A stretch of DNA of 16,908 nucleotides from CAISDA01 sp050258555 (GCA_050258555.1 JBLMZA010000022.1:1-16908); one strand, 5' to 3'; positions 1-7,588 are shown, numbered from the stretch's first letter. The notes: generated by a model not told the origin, from the sequence alone. Numbers and translations are program-made.

Positions 1-1296
1 TTCCAATCCGGTCGGCTCAAGACCGGCACGCCTCCGCGCATCATGTTCTCGAGCATCCTTTTGGAGCGCGTCGAAGCGCAGCACTCCGACGAGCCGCCCG
101 TGCCGTTTTCCTATCAGACCCGTGAGATCACCAATCGGCTCGTGCCCATGTATCTCACATACACGAACGCCCAGACGCATGCGATCCTCCGCAAAGGCTT
201 CGACCGCTCCCCGATGTTCACCGGACGGATCAAGGGCGTGGGACCGCGCTACTGTCCGTCGGTGGAAGACAAGATCAACCGCTTCGCCGATCGCGAACGC
301 CATCACATCTTCCTCGAGCCCGAAGGCTACGATACGGATGTCGTCTATGTGAACGGCTTCTCGACCAGTCTGCCCGAGGAGATACAGTATGAAGCGTTGA
401 AGACGATCCCCGGACTCGAAGACGTGAAGATGCTCAGAGCGGGCTATGCGGTCGAATACGATTTCTTTCCGCCCAACCAGTTGAAGCACACGCTGGAGAC
501 GCAGCGCGTTGCGGGACTTTTTTTTGCCGGACAGATCAACGGCACCTCGGGCTATGAAGAGGCGGCGGGGCAGGGACTCGTGGCGGGAATCAATGCCGCG
601 CTGAACGTCGAGAAGCGCGAGCCCTTCACCTTGCGGCGCGACGAGGCCTATATCGGCGTCATGATCGACGACCTGATCAACAAGTCGACCGACGAGCCCT
701 ATCGCATGTTCACCTCGCGCGCCGAATACCGTCTGCTGCTCCGCCAGGACAATGCCGACCGGCGGCTCATGCGCAAGGGCGCATCGCTCGGCCTCATCCC
801 CGAAGCGATGATCGAGCGGCTCGATGAGAAGGAGCGCTCGATCGAACGCGCGATCACGCATCTTTCACAGACGAGCCTCGCCCCGTCGCGCGCCAATCCG
901 ATTCTTCAAGCGCGGGGCGAAGCCGAGGTCTCGGAGAACGAACTGCTCTCGCAGCTTTTGAAGCGCTCGTGCGTGAGCATGGAGGATCTTCTTCCGGCGA
1001 TCGATGCCCCGGATGTGGCCGGCATGCTCACCGATCCGGAGGTGCGGCGGCAGGCGGAAATCGATGTGAAATATGAAGGATACATCCGGCGGCAGCACGA
1101 GGCGGTCGAGCGCTTCCGCAAGGCAGAGGATCACGAGATCCCCGAAGACTTCGATTATGCGCTCGTGCCCTCATTGAGCCGCGAGGGCAGGGAGCGGCTC
1201 TCGAAGATCCGCCCGCGCTCCCTGGGACAGGCCATGCGCATCTCGGGCGTGACGGATTCGGATGTGACCGTATTGGCGATCTTTCTGAGGAAGTGA
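1..1296 (+). CDS. mnmG: tRNA uridine-5-carboxymethylaminomethyl(34) synthesis enzyme MnmG (GidA), 3' part
   Basis: With MnmE, MnmG installs the (carboxymethyl)aminomethyl group at C5 of wobble uridine 34 in a set of tRNAs, using FAD, NADH and methylene-tetrahydrofolate. The frame is open from base 1, so the 5' part lies outside the window; the first internal ATG (43) is not the start. The first visible residues read GRLKTGTPPR, a hallmark of the family. Further on come the FAD-domain segment AGQINGTSGYEEAAGQG (about 523-573), the segment SRAEYRLLLRQDNADRRL and the C-terminal helical domain that contacts MnmE and tRNA. About 431 residues are visible of a protein usually near 620-630. rsmG follows, the very common mnmG-rsmG order. 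No frameshift is seen. Confidence 0.97.
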   Translation, partial: FQSGRLKTGTPPRIMFSSILLERVEAQHSDEPPVPFSYQTREITNRLVPMYLTYTNAQTHAILRKGFDRSPMFTGRIKGVGPRYCPSVEDKINRFADRERHHIFLEPEGYDTDVVYVNGFSTSLPEEIQYEALKTIPGLEDVKMLRAGYAVEYDFFPPNQLKHTLETQRVAGLFFAGQINGTSGYEEAAGQGLVAGINAALNVEKREPFTLRRDEAYIGVMIDDLINKSTDEPYRMFTSRAEYRLLLRQDNADRRLMRKGASLGLIPEAMIERLDEKERSIERAITHLSQTSLAPSRANPILQARGEAEVSENELLSQLLKRSCVSMEDLLPAIDAPDVAGMLTDPEVRRQAEIDVKYEGYIRRQHEAVERFRKAEDHEIPEDFDYALVPSLSREGRERLSKIRPRSLGQAMRISGVTDSDVTVLAIFLRK

Positions 1297-1348
1297 TGCA
1301 TCCATTTCCGCAGCGCCCCGCCCAAAAAAACCGGCCGCTTGCGGGAAC

Positions 1349-1364
1349 TGTTTCACGTGAAACA
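1349..1364. promoter_or_regulatory. parS: parS-type centromere site (ParB/Spo0J binding)
   Basis: The 16-mer TGTTTCACGTGAAACA is a perfect inverted repeat of two 8-base arms and matches the widely conserved bacterial parS consensus (B. subtilis type TGTTCCACGTGAAACA differs at one base). It lies between mnmG and rsmG. parS sites normally cluster near the replication origin, and mnmG-rsmG is often origin-proximal. ParB binding here, and origin closeness, are inferences; the sequence match itself is direct. Confidence 0.85.
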
Positions 1365-1395
1365 ATTATGTGTTTAATTAGTTAAACTTTTTTGA

Positions 1396-1401
1396 AAAGG
1401 A
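1396..1401 (+). promoter_or_regulatory. Ribosome binding site deciding the rsmG start
   Basis: AAAGGA lies 11 bases before the GTG at 1413. The other in-frame candidate, a TTG at 1392, has only AT-rich sequence in front of it, so GTG 1413 is preferred. Confidence 0.55.
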
Positions 1402-1412
1402 TTTCTTCCACC

Positions 1413-2090
1413 GTGACTTCCGACGAACTCTGGCTCCGCACGATTCTGCTGCACAACACCGTTGCAATAACGGACATACAGCTTTCCCAGCTCTCGCGCT
1501 ACCGCGCGCTCCTTGCGGAATGGAACAGGAAGATCAATCTCGTCTCGCGCAGGGACGAGGACCGGATCTGGGATACGCACATCCTCCTGTCGCTGTCCTA
1601 TCTTTTCTTCATCCGGTTTCCGGACGGAAGCCGCGTGCTCGATCTCGGGACAGGCGGCGGACTGCCCGGCATTCCGCTTGCCATCATGCATCCCGCGTGC
1701 GGCTTCACGCTTCTGGATTCGATCCGGAAGAAGACGACCGCCGTCGACGCGATGGCGCGCGAGCTCGGCCTTTCGAACGTCGAGGTCGTCAACGCGCGGG
1801 CCGAGGAAATAAATCACTTGCCTCATCATAGGAATAATTACGATATTGTAACTGCACGTTCCGTGTCCGATCTTTCGAATCTGCTTGCATGGGGACTTCC
1901 GTTCCTGAAGAAGCACGGCCACTCGTCGCTCGTCTCGCTCAAGGGGACGGAGATCGAATCGGAACTGGCGCAGGCCCGCAAGGCGTTTCCCCGCATCGCA
2001 ATCGAATCGAAGCCTCTGGTCTTCAAAGGGAGCGAGGGGCTCGTCAACACCGACAGGCAGATGATCATCGCACATCCGCAACATCATTGA
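1413..2090 (+). CDS. rsmG: 16S rRNA (guanine(527)-N7)-methyltransferase RsmG (GidB)
   Basis: RsmG is an S-adenosylmethionine-dependent enzyme that methylates N7 of G527 in 16S rRNA. The SAM-binding glycine loop LDLGTGGGLPGIPLA is at residues 77-91, preceded by WNRKINLVSRRDEDRIWDTHI (family pattern W-N...NL...+...W..HI) and followed by the conserved VTARSVSDLSNLLAWGLPFL segment. The start is taken as GTG 1413 (225 aa, near the usual 205-240); TTG 1392 would add seven residues without a Shine-Dalgarno. It lies 116 bases after mnmG, with the parS-type palindrome in the gap. In many bacteria parA and parB come next; here it is murQ. Confidence 0.95.
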   Translation: MTSDELWLRTILLHNTVAITDIQLSQLSRYRALLAEWNRKINLVSRRDEDRIWDTHILLSLSYLFFIRFPDGSRVLDLGTGGGLPGIPLAIMHPACGFTLLDSIRKKTTAVDAMARELGLSNVEVVNARAEEINHLPHHRNNYDIVTARSVSDLSNLLAWGLPFLKKHGHSSLVSLKGTEIESELAQARKAFPRIAIESKPLVFKGSEGLVNTDRQMIIAHPQHH

Positions 2091-2110
2091 TTTTTTTCAA
2101 AGACGCAGAC

Positions 2111-2120
2111 AGGGAAGGAG
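2111..2120 (+). promoter_or_regulatory. Ribosome binding site deciding the murQ start
   Basis: The purine run AGGGAAGGAG ends 11 bases before GTG 2132. It supports this GTG over the upstream in-frame codons, which run inside rsmG, and over the internal ATG at 2201. Confidence 0.6.
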
Positions 2121-2131
2121 AATCTATCAGC

Positions 2132-3097
2132 GTGACCGGCACACAGGAACTGTTCCATCAATTGCAGAAAATCACCACCGAGCAGCGCAACGAGGCGAGC
2201 ATGAATATCGACGCCTGCTCGGTCACCGACATCTTGACCATCATCAACAACGAAGACAAGAAAGTCGCCTACGCGGTCGAAGCGGCGATCCCCGAAATTG
2301 CGCGCGCGGTCGATCTCATCGTCGACGCGTTCATCGCCGGCGGCAGGCTCATTTATGTGGGCGCCGGCACCTCGGGACGCATGGGCGTCCTGGATGCCTC
2401 GGAGTGCCCGCCCACATACGGCGTGAGCTTCGAGATGGTGCAGGGCATGATCGCCGGAGGCGAGGCCGCCATGTTCCGGGCGCAGGAAGGCGCCGAGGAC
2501 AAGCGCGAGAACGGCGCGCACGATATCGACCTGAAGAATGTCAACGAGCACGACGTGGTCTGCGGCATCGCCGCAAGTTTGCGCACCCCGTATGTGATCG
2601 GCGCGGTGATCCGCGCCAAGGAGCTTGGAGCCAAGACGCTCTATGTGACGACCAATCCGCGCTCGAATTTCGAACTGCCCGAGTACGAGGACCTGGGCCG
2701 CGCGGTCGATGTGAAGATCTGCGCCGAGGTCGGTCCCGAGGTGATCATGGGCTCGACGCGCATGAAATCGGGCACCGCGCAGAAGCTCGTCCTGAACATG
2801 CTCACGACCGCCTCGATGATCCGCATGGGCAAGGTCTACGAGAACATGATGATCGATCTGCAGATGACGAACAAGAAGCTCGTCGAGCGCTCGAAGAAGA
2901 TCGTCATGACGATCACCGGGCTCTCCTACGAGGCCGCCGCGCACGCGCTCGAAGCGGCGCACGGGCACGTGAAATCAGCCCTCGTCATGATCAAGGGCGA
3001 ATGCTCGTACGAGGAGGCGCAGGAGCGGTTGAAGAATGCAGAGGGATTCGTGCGCGCGGCCATCGACGGCCGGAGCTATTCGCGCCGCCAGCCGTAA
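2132..3097 (+). CDS. murQ: N-acetylmuramic acid 6-phosphate etherase MurQ
   Basis: MurQ cleaves the D-lactyl ether of N-acetylmuramic acid 6-phosphate to give GlcNAc-6-phosphate and D-lactate, a cytoplasmic step of peptidoglycan recycling. The SIS fold carries the signature VGAGTSGRMGVLDASECPPT at residues 76-95. Glu91 and Glu122 (in AQEGAEDKRENG) correspond, at a constant offset of 8, to the two essential acids Glu83 and Glu114 of E. coli MurQ. The N-terminal TTEQRN motif shows that the start must lie before ATG 2201. With GTG 2132 the protein is 321 residues, slightly longer than the usual near 300. No murP transporter, anmK or nagZ is visible. uppP follows 38 bases later, so this is likely part of a cell-wall transcription unit. 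Confidence 0.95.
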   Translation: MTGTQELFHQLQKITTEQRNEASMNIDACSVTDILTIINNEDKKVAYAVEAAIPEIARAVDLIVDAFIAGGRLIYVGAGTSGRMGVLDASECPPTYGVSFEMVQGMIAGGEAAMFRAQEGAEDKRENGAHDIDLKNVNEHDVVCGIAASLRTPYVIGAVIRAKELGAKTLYVTTNPRSNFELPEYEDLGRAVDVKICAEVGPEVIMGSTRMKSGTAQKLVLNMLTTASMIRMGKVYENMMIDLQMTNKKLVERSKKIVMTITGLSYEAAAHALEAAHGHVKSALVMIKGECSYEEAQERLKNAEGFVRAAIDGRSYSRRQP

Positions 3098-3100
3098 CGA

Positions 3101-3108
3101 TTTTTTTT
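3101..3108 (+). other. T-tract in the uppP leader, one of four similar
   Basis: Runs of 6-8 T lie 20-41 bases before four successive starts: 1388-1393 (rsmG), 2091-2097 (murQ), 3101-3108 (uppP) and 4036-4041 (dedA). None follows a convincing GC-rich stem, so they do not look like terminators. They could be U-rich leader elements for ribosome loading in genes with weak Shine-Dalgarno sites, or promoter elements. Confidence 0.4.
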
Positions 3109-3135
3109 CACCATTAAAGACGGGACGTTTGTTTC

Positions 3136-3987
3136 ATGTCGATCATACAGGCACTCATCTACGGCCTCATCCAGGGACTGACCGAATTTCTTCCGATCAG
3201 CTCGACGGCGCATATCCGCATCGTGCCGGCCCTTCTGGGCTGGAGCGATCCCGGCGCGGCGTTCACCGCCGTGATCCAGTTCGGCACGCTCGTGGCCGTG
3301 CTCTGGTATTTCGCCGGAGACATCTGGCGCATCGTGCGCGCCGTCGTCGATGGGCTCCTGAAAAAAAATCCGCTCGGCACGTTCGATGCAAAGATGGGGT
3401 GGATGATCGCCGCGGGAACCGTTCCGGTCGTCGTCTTCGGCGTGCTCTTCAAGCACCAGATCGAAACGACGCTGCGCTCGCTCTACGTCATCGCAGGCTC
3501 GATGATCGGGCTCGGGCTCCTTCTGCTTCTTGCGGAAGTGATCACGCAATCGCGCGCCCGCTCCGGCAGCCAGGGCAAACCGCTTGAAGCCGTCTCCTGG
3601 CGCGAAGCGCTCTCTGTCGGTTTCTGGCAGGCCGTGGCGCTCATCCCCGGCTCATCGCGCTCGGGCGTCACGATCACCGGCGGGCTCCTTTCCGGGCTCA
3701 CACGCGAGACCGCGGCGCGCTTCTCGTTTCTTCTGTCTCTGCCCTCGGTCTTTGCCGCGGGACTCTTCGAACTCGTGAAGGAGCGCCATGCGCTCTTTTC
3801 CACGGAGATCGGCGTGGGTCCCGTCCTGATCGCCACAGTGGTCTCGGGCGTGGTCGGCTACGCCTCGATCGCGTTCCTGCTCGGCTACCTGAAGCGCCAT
3901 ACGACGTACATCTTCATCGCCTACAGGCTTTTGGCCGGAGCGCTCCTGCTGCTGCTGCTTTCTTCAGGAGCGCTGCAGGCGCTTTGA
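3136..3987 (+). CDS. uppP: Undecaprenyl-diphosphatase UppP (BacA)
   Basis: This integral membrane enzyme removes a phosphate from undecaprenyl diphosphate to regenerate the lipid carrier of peptidoglycan and other glycans; raised activity gives bacitracin resistance. Both family motifs are intact: the (E/Q)xxxE element as Gln13-xxx-Glu17 within QGLTEFLPISSTAH (residues 13-26, His26), and PGSSRSGVT with Arg175. At 283 residues it has the usual length and several hydrophobic spans. ATG 3136 is used; only weak purine sequence precedes it, with an 8-T run at 3101-3108. It sits between murQ and a DedA gene, fitting a lipid-carrier and wall-recycling cluster. Confidence 0.96.
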   Translation: MSIIQALIYGLIQGLTEFLPISSTAHIRIVPALLGWSDPGAAFTAVIQFGTLVAVLWYFAGDIWRIVRAVVDGLLKKNPLGTFDAKMGWMIAAGTVPVVVFGVLFKHQIETTLRSLYVIAGSMIGLGLLLLLAEVITQSRARSGSQGKPLEAVSWREALSVGFWQAVALIPGSSRSGVTITGGLLSGLTRETAARFSFLLSLPSVFAAGLFELVKERHALFSTEIGVGPVLIATVVSGVVGYASIAFLLGYLKRHTTYIFIAYRLLAGALLLLLLSSGALQAL

Positions 3988-4062
3988 GTGTTGTAGAATG
4001 GAATGCAGGTGAAACGGATTGCCACCGATCAATAATTTTTTAACAGAAAGAAACCAACACGC

Positions 4063-4701
4063 ATGGATGTGATCAGGGAATTTTTTTCGCGTCTGACCGA
4101 TGTGAAGGAGCTCGTCTCCTGGGCGGGATATACGGGACTGGCGGCGATCATCTTTTCGGAGACGGGTCTGCTGATCGGATTTTTCCTTCCCGGCGATTCG
4201 CTGTTGGTCACGGCGGGACTCTTCGCCTCGCAGGGATATTTCAACATCGTCTGGCTCAACGTGCTCCTGATCGCAATGGCGATCATCGGCGACGCCGTCG
4301 GCTATTACATCGGCAAACGAAGCGGACATGCATTGTATGCGCGGGAGAATTCGCGCTTCTTCAAGAAAGAGCATCTGATCAAGACAAAGGAATTCTACGA
4401 GCAGTACGGCGGCATCACGATCATCCTCGCGCGCTTCATGCCCTTCGCCCGCACGTTCGCGCCTGTCGTGGCCGGCATCGCCGAGATGACCTATCTGCGC
4501 TTTGCCAGCTACAACATGATCGGCGGCGCAAGCTGGGTATTGAGCATGACGCTGATCGGCTATTTTCTGGGATCGGTGATCCCGGGCATCGACAAGCATA
4601 TCGAGCTCATCATCATCGCGATCGTCTTTCTGTCCGTGCTTCCCGGCATCATCAAATATCTACAGGTCAAATACGGTTCGGATTCGGATCATGGAACTTG
4701 A
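4063..4701 (+). CDS. DedA-family membrane protein (possible undecaprenyl-phosphate transporter)
   Basis: DedA proteins are inner-membrane proteins needed for envelope integrity and proton-motive-force balance, and some members flip undecaprenyl phosphate back to the cytoplasmic side. Visible are ETGLLIGFFLPGDSLLVTAG (residues 33-52) and ARFMPFARTFAPVVAG (123-138). Glu33, Asp45, Arg124 and Arg130 align at a constant offset of 6 with the essential Glu39, Asp51, Arg130 and Arg136 of E. coli YqjA/YghB. Hydrophobic stretches lie around 20-60, 63-84, 130-173 and 180-200. Its place just after uppP favours the lipid-carrier role, but substrate is inferred. The last 11 bases overlap the next gene. Confidence 0.92.
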   Translation: MDVIREFFSRLTDVKELVSWAGYTGLAAIIFSETGLLIGFFLPGDSLLVTAGLFASQGYFNIVWLNVLLIAMAIIGDAVGYYIGKRSGHALYARENSRFFKKEHLIKTKEFYEQYGGITIILARFMPFARTFAPVVAGIAEMTYLRFASYNMIGGASWVLSMTLIGYFLGSVIPGIDKHIELIIIAIVFLSVLPGIIKYLQVKYGSDSDHGT

Positions 4702-5929
4702 GCAACCGGTCTTAAGCGCCCCCATACAATTTCACGTGGACCCGATCTTCCTCGAAGATCTGCGCACGCTGCCCTGGCACCTGCCCATTGCGGAATGGCA
4801 TCTGCAGGGGGTGCGGAAACTCGAGATCAAGCGCGGATTCTCGAAGCATGAGGTGATCTTCGTGCGCACGCCGCGCTTCGCCTTCGGCATCAAGGAAATC
4901 ACGGAAGAGCTCTCACGGCGCGAAGTCTTCAACTACGAGACGCTGCTTTTAAACGGCATACACACGCTCGTGCCCGTGGGCACCGTCACGCGCGAAGAGG
5001 CCGTGGTCGGCACCGATCCTTCGATCGGCCAGCCGCTTCCGCGCACCGTCACGGCGCATACCGTGACATTGCTCGTGGAAAAAGTCGTTCCCGATTCGAT
5101 GCTCTTTCAGCGCAAGTTCTCGTTCGAAAGCCGCAAGTCGATCTGGGATGCGGTCGCGGAGCTCTTCGTGGAGCTGCATTCGAACGGCATCCTCTGGGGC
5201 GACGCCTCGCTCTCGAACGTGCTGGTGAAATTCGAAAAGATCGACATCCCCTTCATCGGCAAAAAGACGATGCTCAAGGCCTACCTGGCCGACGCCGAGA
5301 CGGTCACGCTGCACAGGGAGCTTTCCGATCTTCAGCGCAAGAACGAGCTCGAGTATTTCTTCGAGTCGATGGACGAATTGAACGACAGCCTCCGCATCAG
5401 CGGGCTCAGGCGCGATGCGCTGGCCACGGAGCAGGACAAGGACTACTTCCGCAGCCGCTACGAGGTGCTCTATCGGGCCGAGGAAAAAAAGAAGGAGTTC
5501 TTCCGCCAGACATCCTTCAATATGGACGAGGTCCTGGGACGCGTCACCACGCCCGACTACGTCGATCTCTTCCTCTCGCACATCGAAGAGCACAAGTGGT
5601 ATTTGAGCGAGCGCTCGGGAACGCCCGTATCGACGATGGAAGCGACGCAGGACTGGTTTTCGGAAGTGTATACGCCGCTCTGCCGGATGTTCCGGGCGGA
5701 AGGCATCCTCGAATACTTCCCGGGCAAGACCGCGGCCGAGCTCTACATCGAGATCATGACGAACAAGTATTACCTTTCGGCCAAAGAGGGAAAGGACGTG
5801 GGCATGCTCGCGGCAATGAACGACTATGCCGAACGCTTCGGATCGAAAGCCCCCGAGCAGCCGCTGAAAAAGAAAATCACAGACACGATGAAGGCGCTTC
5901 TGGGACTTGCGCCGGCGCAGCCGGAATAA
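4691..5929 (+). CDS. DUF4032 protein with kinase-like catalytic residues
   Basis: Function is unknown. The opening DLRTLPWHLPIAEW and the block LHSNGILWGDASLSNVLV match my memory of the DUF4032 family, best known from Actinobacteria. The layout resembles a protein- or lipopolysaccharide-kinase fold: possible strand-3 lysine Lys68 (FGIKEITEE), possible helix-C Glu78, catalytic-loop Asp171 with Asn176 at +5 (WGDASLSN), and Asp201 (LADAET) in the place of the DFG aspartate. The C-terminal 200 residues are helical and charged. There is no signal peptide or membrane span. ATG 4691 overlaps dedA by 11 bases without a clear Shine-Dalgarno, suggesting translational coupling. The partner or substrate is not known. 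Confidence 0.85.
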   Translation: MELEQPVLSAPIQFHVDPIFLEDLRTLPWHLPIAEWHLQGVRKLEIKRGFSKHEVIFVRTPRFAFGIKEITEELSRREVFNYETLLLNGIHTLVPVGTVTREEAVVGTDPSIGQPLPRTVTAHTVTLLVEKVVPDSMLFQRKFSFESRKSIWDAVAELFVELHSNGILWGDASLSNVLVKFEKIDIPFIGKKTMLKAYLADAETVTLHRELSDLQRKNELEYFFESMDELNDSLRISGLRRDALATEQDKDYFRSRYEVLYRAEEKKKEFFRQTSFNMDEVLGRVTTPDYVDLFLSHIEEHKWYLSERSGTPVSTMEATQDWFSEVYTPLCRMFRAEGILEYFPGKTAAELYIEIMTNKYYLSAKEGKDVGMLAAMNDYAERFGSKAPEQPLKKKITDTMKALLGLAPAQPE

Positions 5930-6002
5930 GCCTCCGCGCGCGCCCAGGAAGGCACGGGGTGCGCTTCATCGATCACAATTCATCAACGCAATTCACACGA
6001 CT

Positions 6003-6266
6003 ATGTCAACACTGCCTCCATCCAAAGTGCGCGAGTTCGCGCCGAACAGCCTTGAAAAGATCGCCTATACGAGCGTGCAGGAAATCCCGACCAGAGAGCC
6101 CAACGACCAGTACCGGCTCGGCTACGCCGTCTGGAACTGCCTCAAGGAGAAAAACAGCACGATCGCCACGGCCGTGCACACCAGCGGCGCCCGGCTTCTG
6201 ATCGCGGAAGCCGATGCCGTGCGCATCATCACCGAGGCGCTCGCGCGCCAGGGCGTCACCGTCTGA
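6003..6266 (+). CDS. Small protein of unknown function (87 aa)
   Basis: I do not recognise this family. The frame is also open upstream to 5907, but the first ATG is 6003, preceded by AT-rich sequence without a Shine-Dalgarno, as for several neighbours. Codon third positions are strongly G/C as in flanking genes, supporting real coding; the overlapping minus-strand frame looks like a shadow. The protein has a mixed N-terminus (about 1-35), then LGYAVWNCLKEKN and a C-terminal part that looks helical, GARLLIAEADAVRIITEALARQG. There is no signal peptide or membrane span, and one cysteine. It lies 73 bases after the DUF4032 gene and 24 before the MarC gene on the same strand. Confidence 0.65.
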   Translation: MSTLPPSKVREFAPNSLEKIAYTSVQEIPTREPNDQYRLGYAVWNCLKEKNSTIATAVHTSGARLLIAEADAVRIITEALARQGVTV

Positions 6267-6290
6267 GCTCACTTTTGAATTCTTATTGAC

Positions 6291-6884
6291 ATGCCATTTT
6301 CACTGCAGACACTTCTGATGGCGCTCGTGCCCATCTTCGTCTCGATCGACGCGCTCGGTTCGGTGCCGCTGTTTCTGGGCATGACCGAGGGGATGGATGT
6401 GCGCGCCAAACGCAAGCTGGTGACCGAGGCCACGCTCACGGCGGCCTCGGTCGCGCTGATCTTCGTCGTCTCGGGCAAGCTCATTTTTTCTCTTCTGGGC
6501 ATCACCGAGAACGACTTCAGAATCGGCGGCGGCATCGTGCTCGTGGTGATGGCCGTGACCGAGCTGCTGTTCCCCGACGAAACCCGGCGCGATCCCGAAT
6601 CCTCCGTCGGCATCGTCCCGATCGGCATTCCGCTGATCATGGGACCGGCCGCGCTCACATCGGTCATCATCGTCACCGACACATACGGGTACATCCTGGC
6701 CACGATCTCGCTCGTGCTCAATCTGCTCTTTGTCTGGGTGGTCTTCCGCAACGCCTCCTATATCCACAGGCTGATCGGAAGCGCGGGTTCGCGCGCGCTG
6801 GCGAAAGTGGCATGGCTGCTGCTGGTGGCGATCGCCGTGATGATGATCAGAGTGGGCATACAGAATATCATGCATCTTTCCTGA
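6291..6884 (+). CDS. MarC family (UPF0056) integral membrane protein
   Basis: MarC-type proteins are six-span inner-membrane proteins of unsettled function; the early link to multiple antibiotic resistance was not upheld. The family pattern is seen in FVSIDALGSVPLFLGMT (residues 16-32), the central FRIGGGIVLVVMAVTELLF and the conserved PIGIPLIMGPAALTSVI (110-126). Six hydrophobic segments fit the 197 residues, a normal length. ATG 6291 follows an AT-rich gap with no obvious Shine-Dalgarno. The hydrolase gene starts six bases after its stop, so the two are probably co-transcribed. Confidence 0.92.
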   Translation: MPFSLQTLLMALVPIFVSIDALGSVPLFLGMTEGMDVRAKRKLVTEATLTAASVALIFVVSGKLIFSLLGITENDFRIGGGIVLVVMAVTELLFPDETRRDPESSVGIVPIGIPLIMGPAALTSVIIVTDTYGYILATISLVLNLLFVWVVFRNASYIHRLIGSAGSRALAKVAWLLLVAIAVMMIRVGIQNIMHLS

Positions 6885-6890
6885 GAATGA

Positions 6891-7556
6891 ATGCGAGCGT
6901 TATCCATGAATGAACATGCTCTACCGCTGACATACGCGCATCACGCGCCGCGCCGCGCATCCGGTTCCGATGCGCCGCTGCTCATCCTTCTGCACGGACG
7001 CGGCACAGACGAGAACGATCTTGCAGGACTCTTGCAGTTTCTTGATCCGCGCTTTGAAGCCGTCTCGATCCGCGCGCCCTATCCGTTCGAATACGGCGGC
7101 TACACCTGGTTTGCGCTCGATGAAACGATCGGGCGCTACGACAGGGCGCAATTGGATGAGGGACTCAAGGGCATACTCGATGTGGTACAAAAAGAATCGG
7201 GAACAGGGAGGAAGGTCTTTCTCTACGGGTTCAGCATGGGGGCGATGATGGCGCTGGCTGCCTCGCTCACGCATCCGGAACTCTTCCGGGGCTGCGTGGC
7301 GCACTCCGGCCTCGTGCCCGAGCAGGCCGATCATCTCTCGATCGACTGGAAGCGGATCGGCTCGTGCGCGTTTTTCATCGCGCACGGCACATACGATCCC
7401 GTCGTCTCCGTCGACTATGCCAGACGCGGCAGGGAGTTATTCTCCCACACCGATGCGCAGTTTCTCTACCGGGAATATCCGATGGGGCATGAAATCTCAC
7501 CCGAAAGTCTCCGCGACACCTCCGACTGGCTCACATCGCTGATCGACCGCGCATAA
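6891..7556 (+). CDS. Alpha/beta hydrolase, phospholipase/carboxylesterase type
   Basis: This is a predicted soluble serine esterase of the carboxylesterase/phospholipase (PF02230-like) group. The oxyanion region LLILLHGRGTDEND is at residues 30-43, the nucleophile elbow GFSMG places Ser115, and Asp169 (HGTYDPVV) and His200 (PMGHEIS) complete the triad. It is 221 residues from ATG 6891, or 216 if the in-frame ATG 6906 is used; neither has a strong Shine-Dalgarno. No signal peptide is seen. It follows the MarC gene by six bases and ends just before a terminator, so it closes the left plus-strand block. The substrate cannot be read from the sequence. Confidence 0.9.
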   Translation: MRALSMNEHALPLTYAHHAPRRASGSDAPLLILLHGRGTDENDLAGLLQFLDPRFEAVSIRAPYPFEYGGYTWFALDETIGRYDRAQLDEGLKGILDVVQKESGTGRKVFLYGFSMGAMMALAASLTHPELFRGCVAHSGLVPEQADHLSIDWKRIGSCAFFIAHGTYDPVVSVDYARRGRELFSHTDAQFLYREYPMGHEISPESLRDTSDWLTSLIDRA

Positions 7557-7558
7557 CA

Positions 7559-7588
7559 CCGCACAGACACGTGTGCGGCGCCTTTTTT

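Noticed and set aside
1361..1395. Possible oriC: AT-rich stretch after parS with a DnaA-box-like TTAAACACA on the minus strand (1369-1377)
   Set aside because: There is only one imperfect box and no cluster; origin function needs several boxes. Closeness to an origin is possible but not shown.
3066..3108. Intrinsic terminator after murQ
   Set aside because: The T-run is real, but the preceding sequence gives only a short broken stem, so the call is not supported.
4728..4745. Second parS-like site (TTTCACGTGGAC) in the DUF4032 gene
   Set aside because: About 11 of 16 positions match and the palindrome is broken; it lies in coding sequence and is likely chance.
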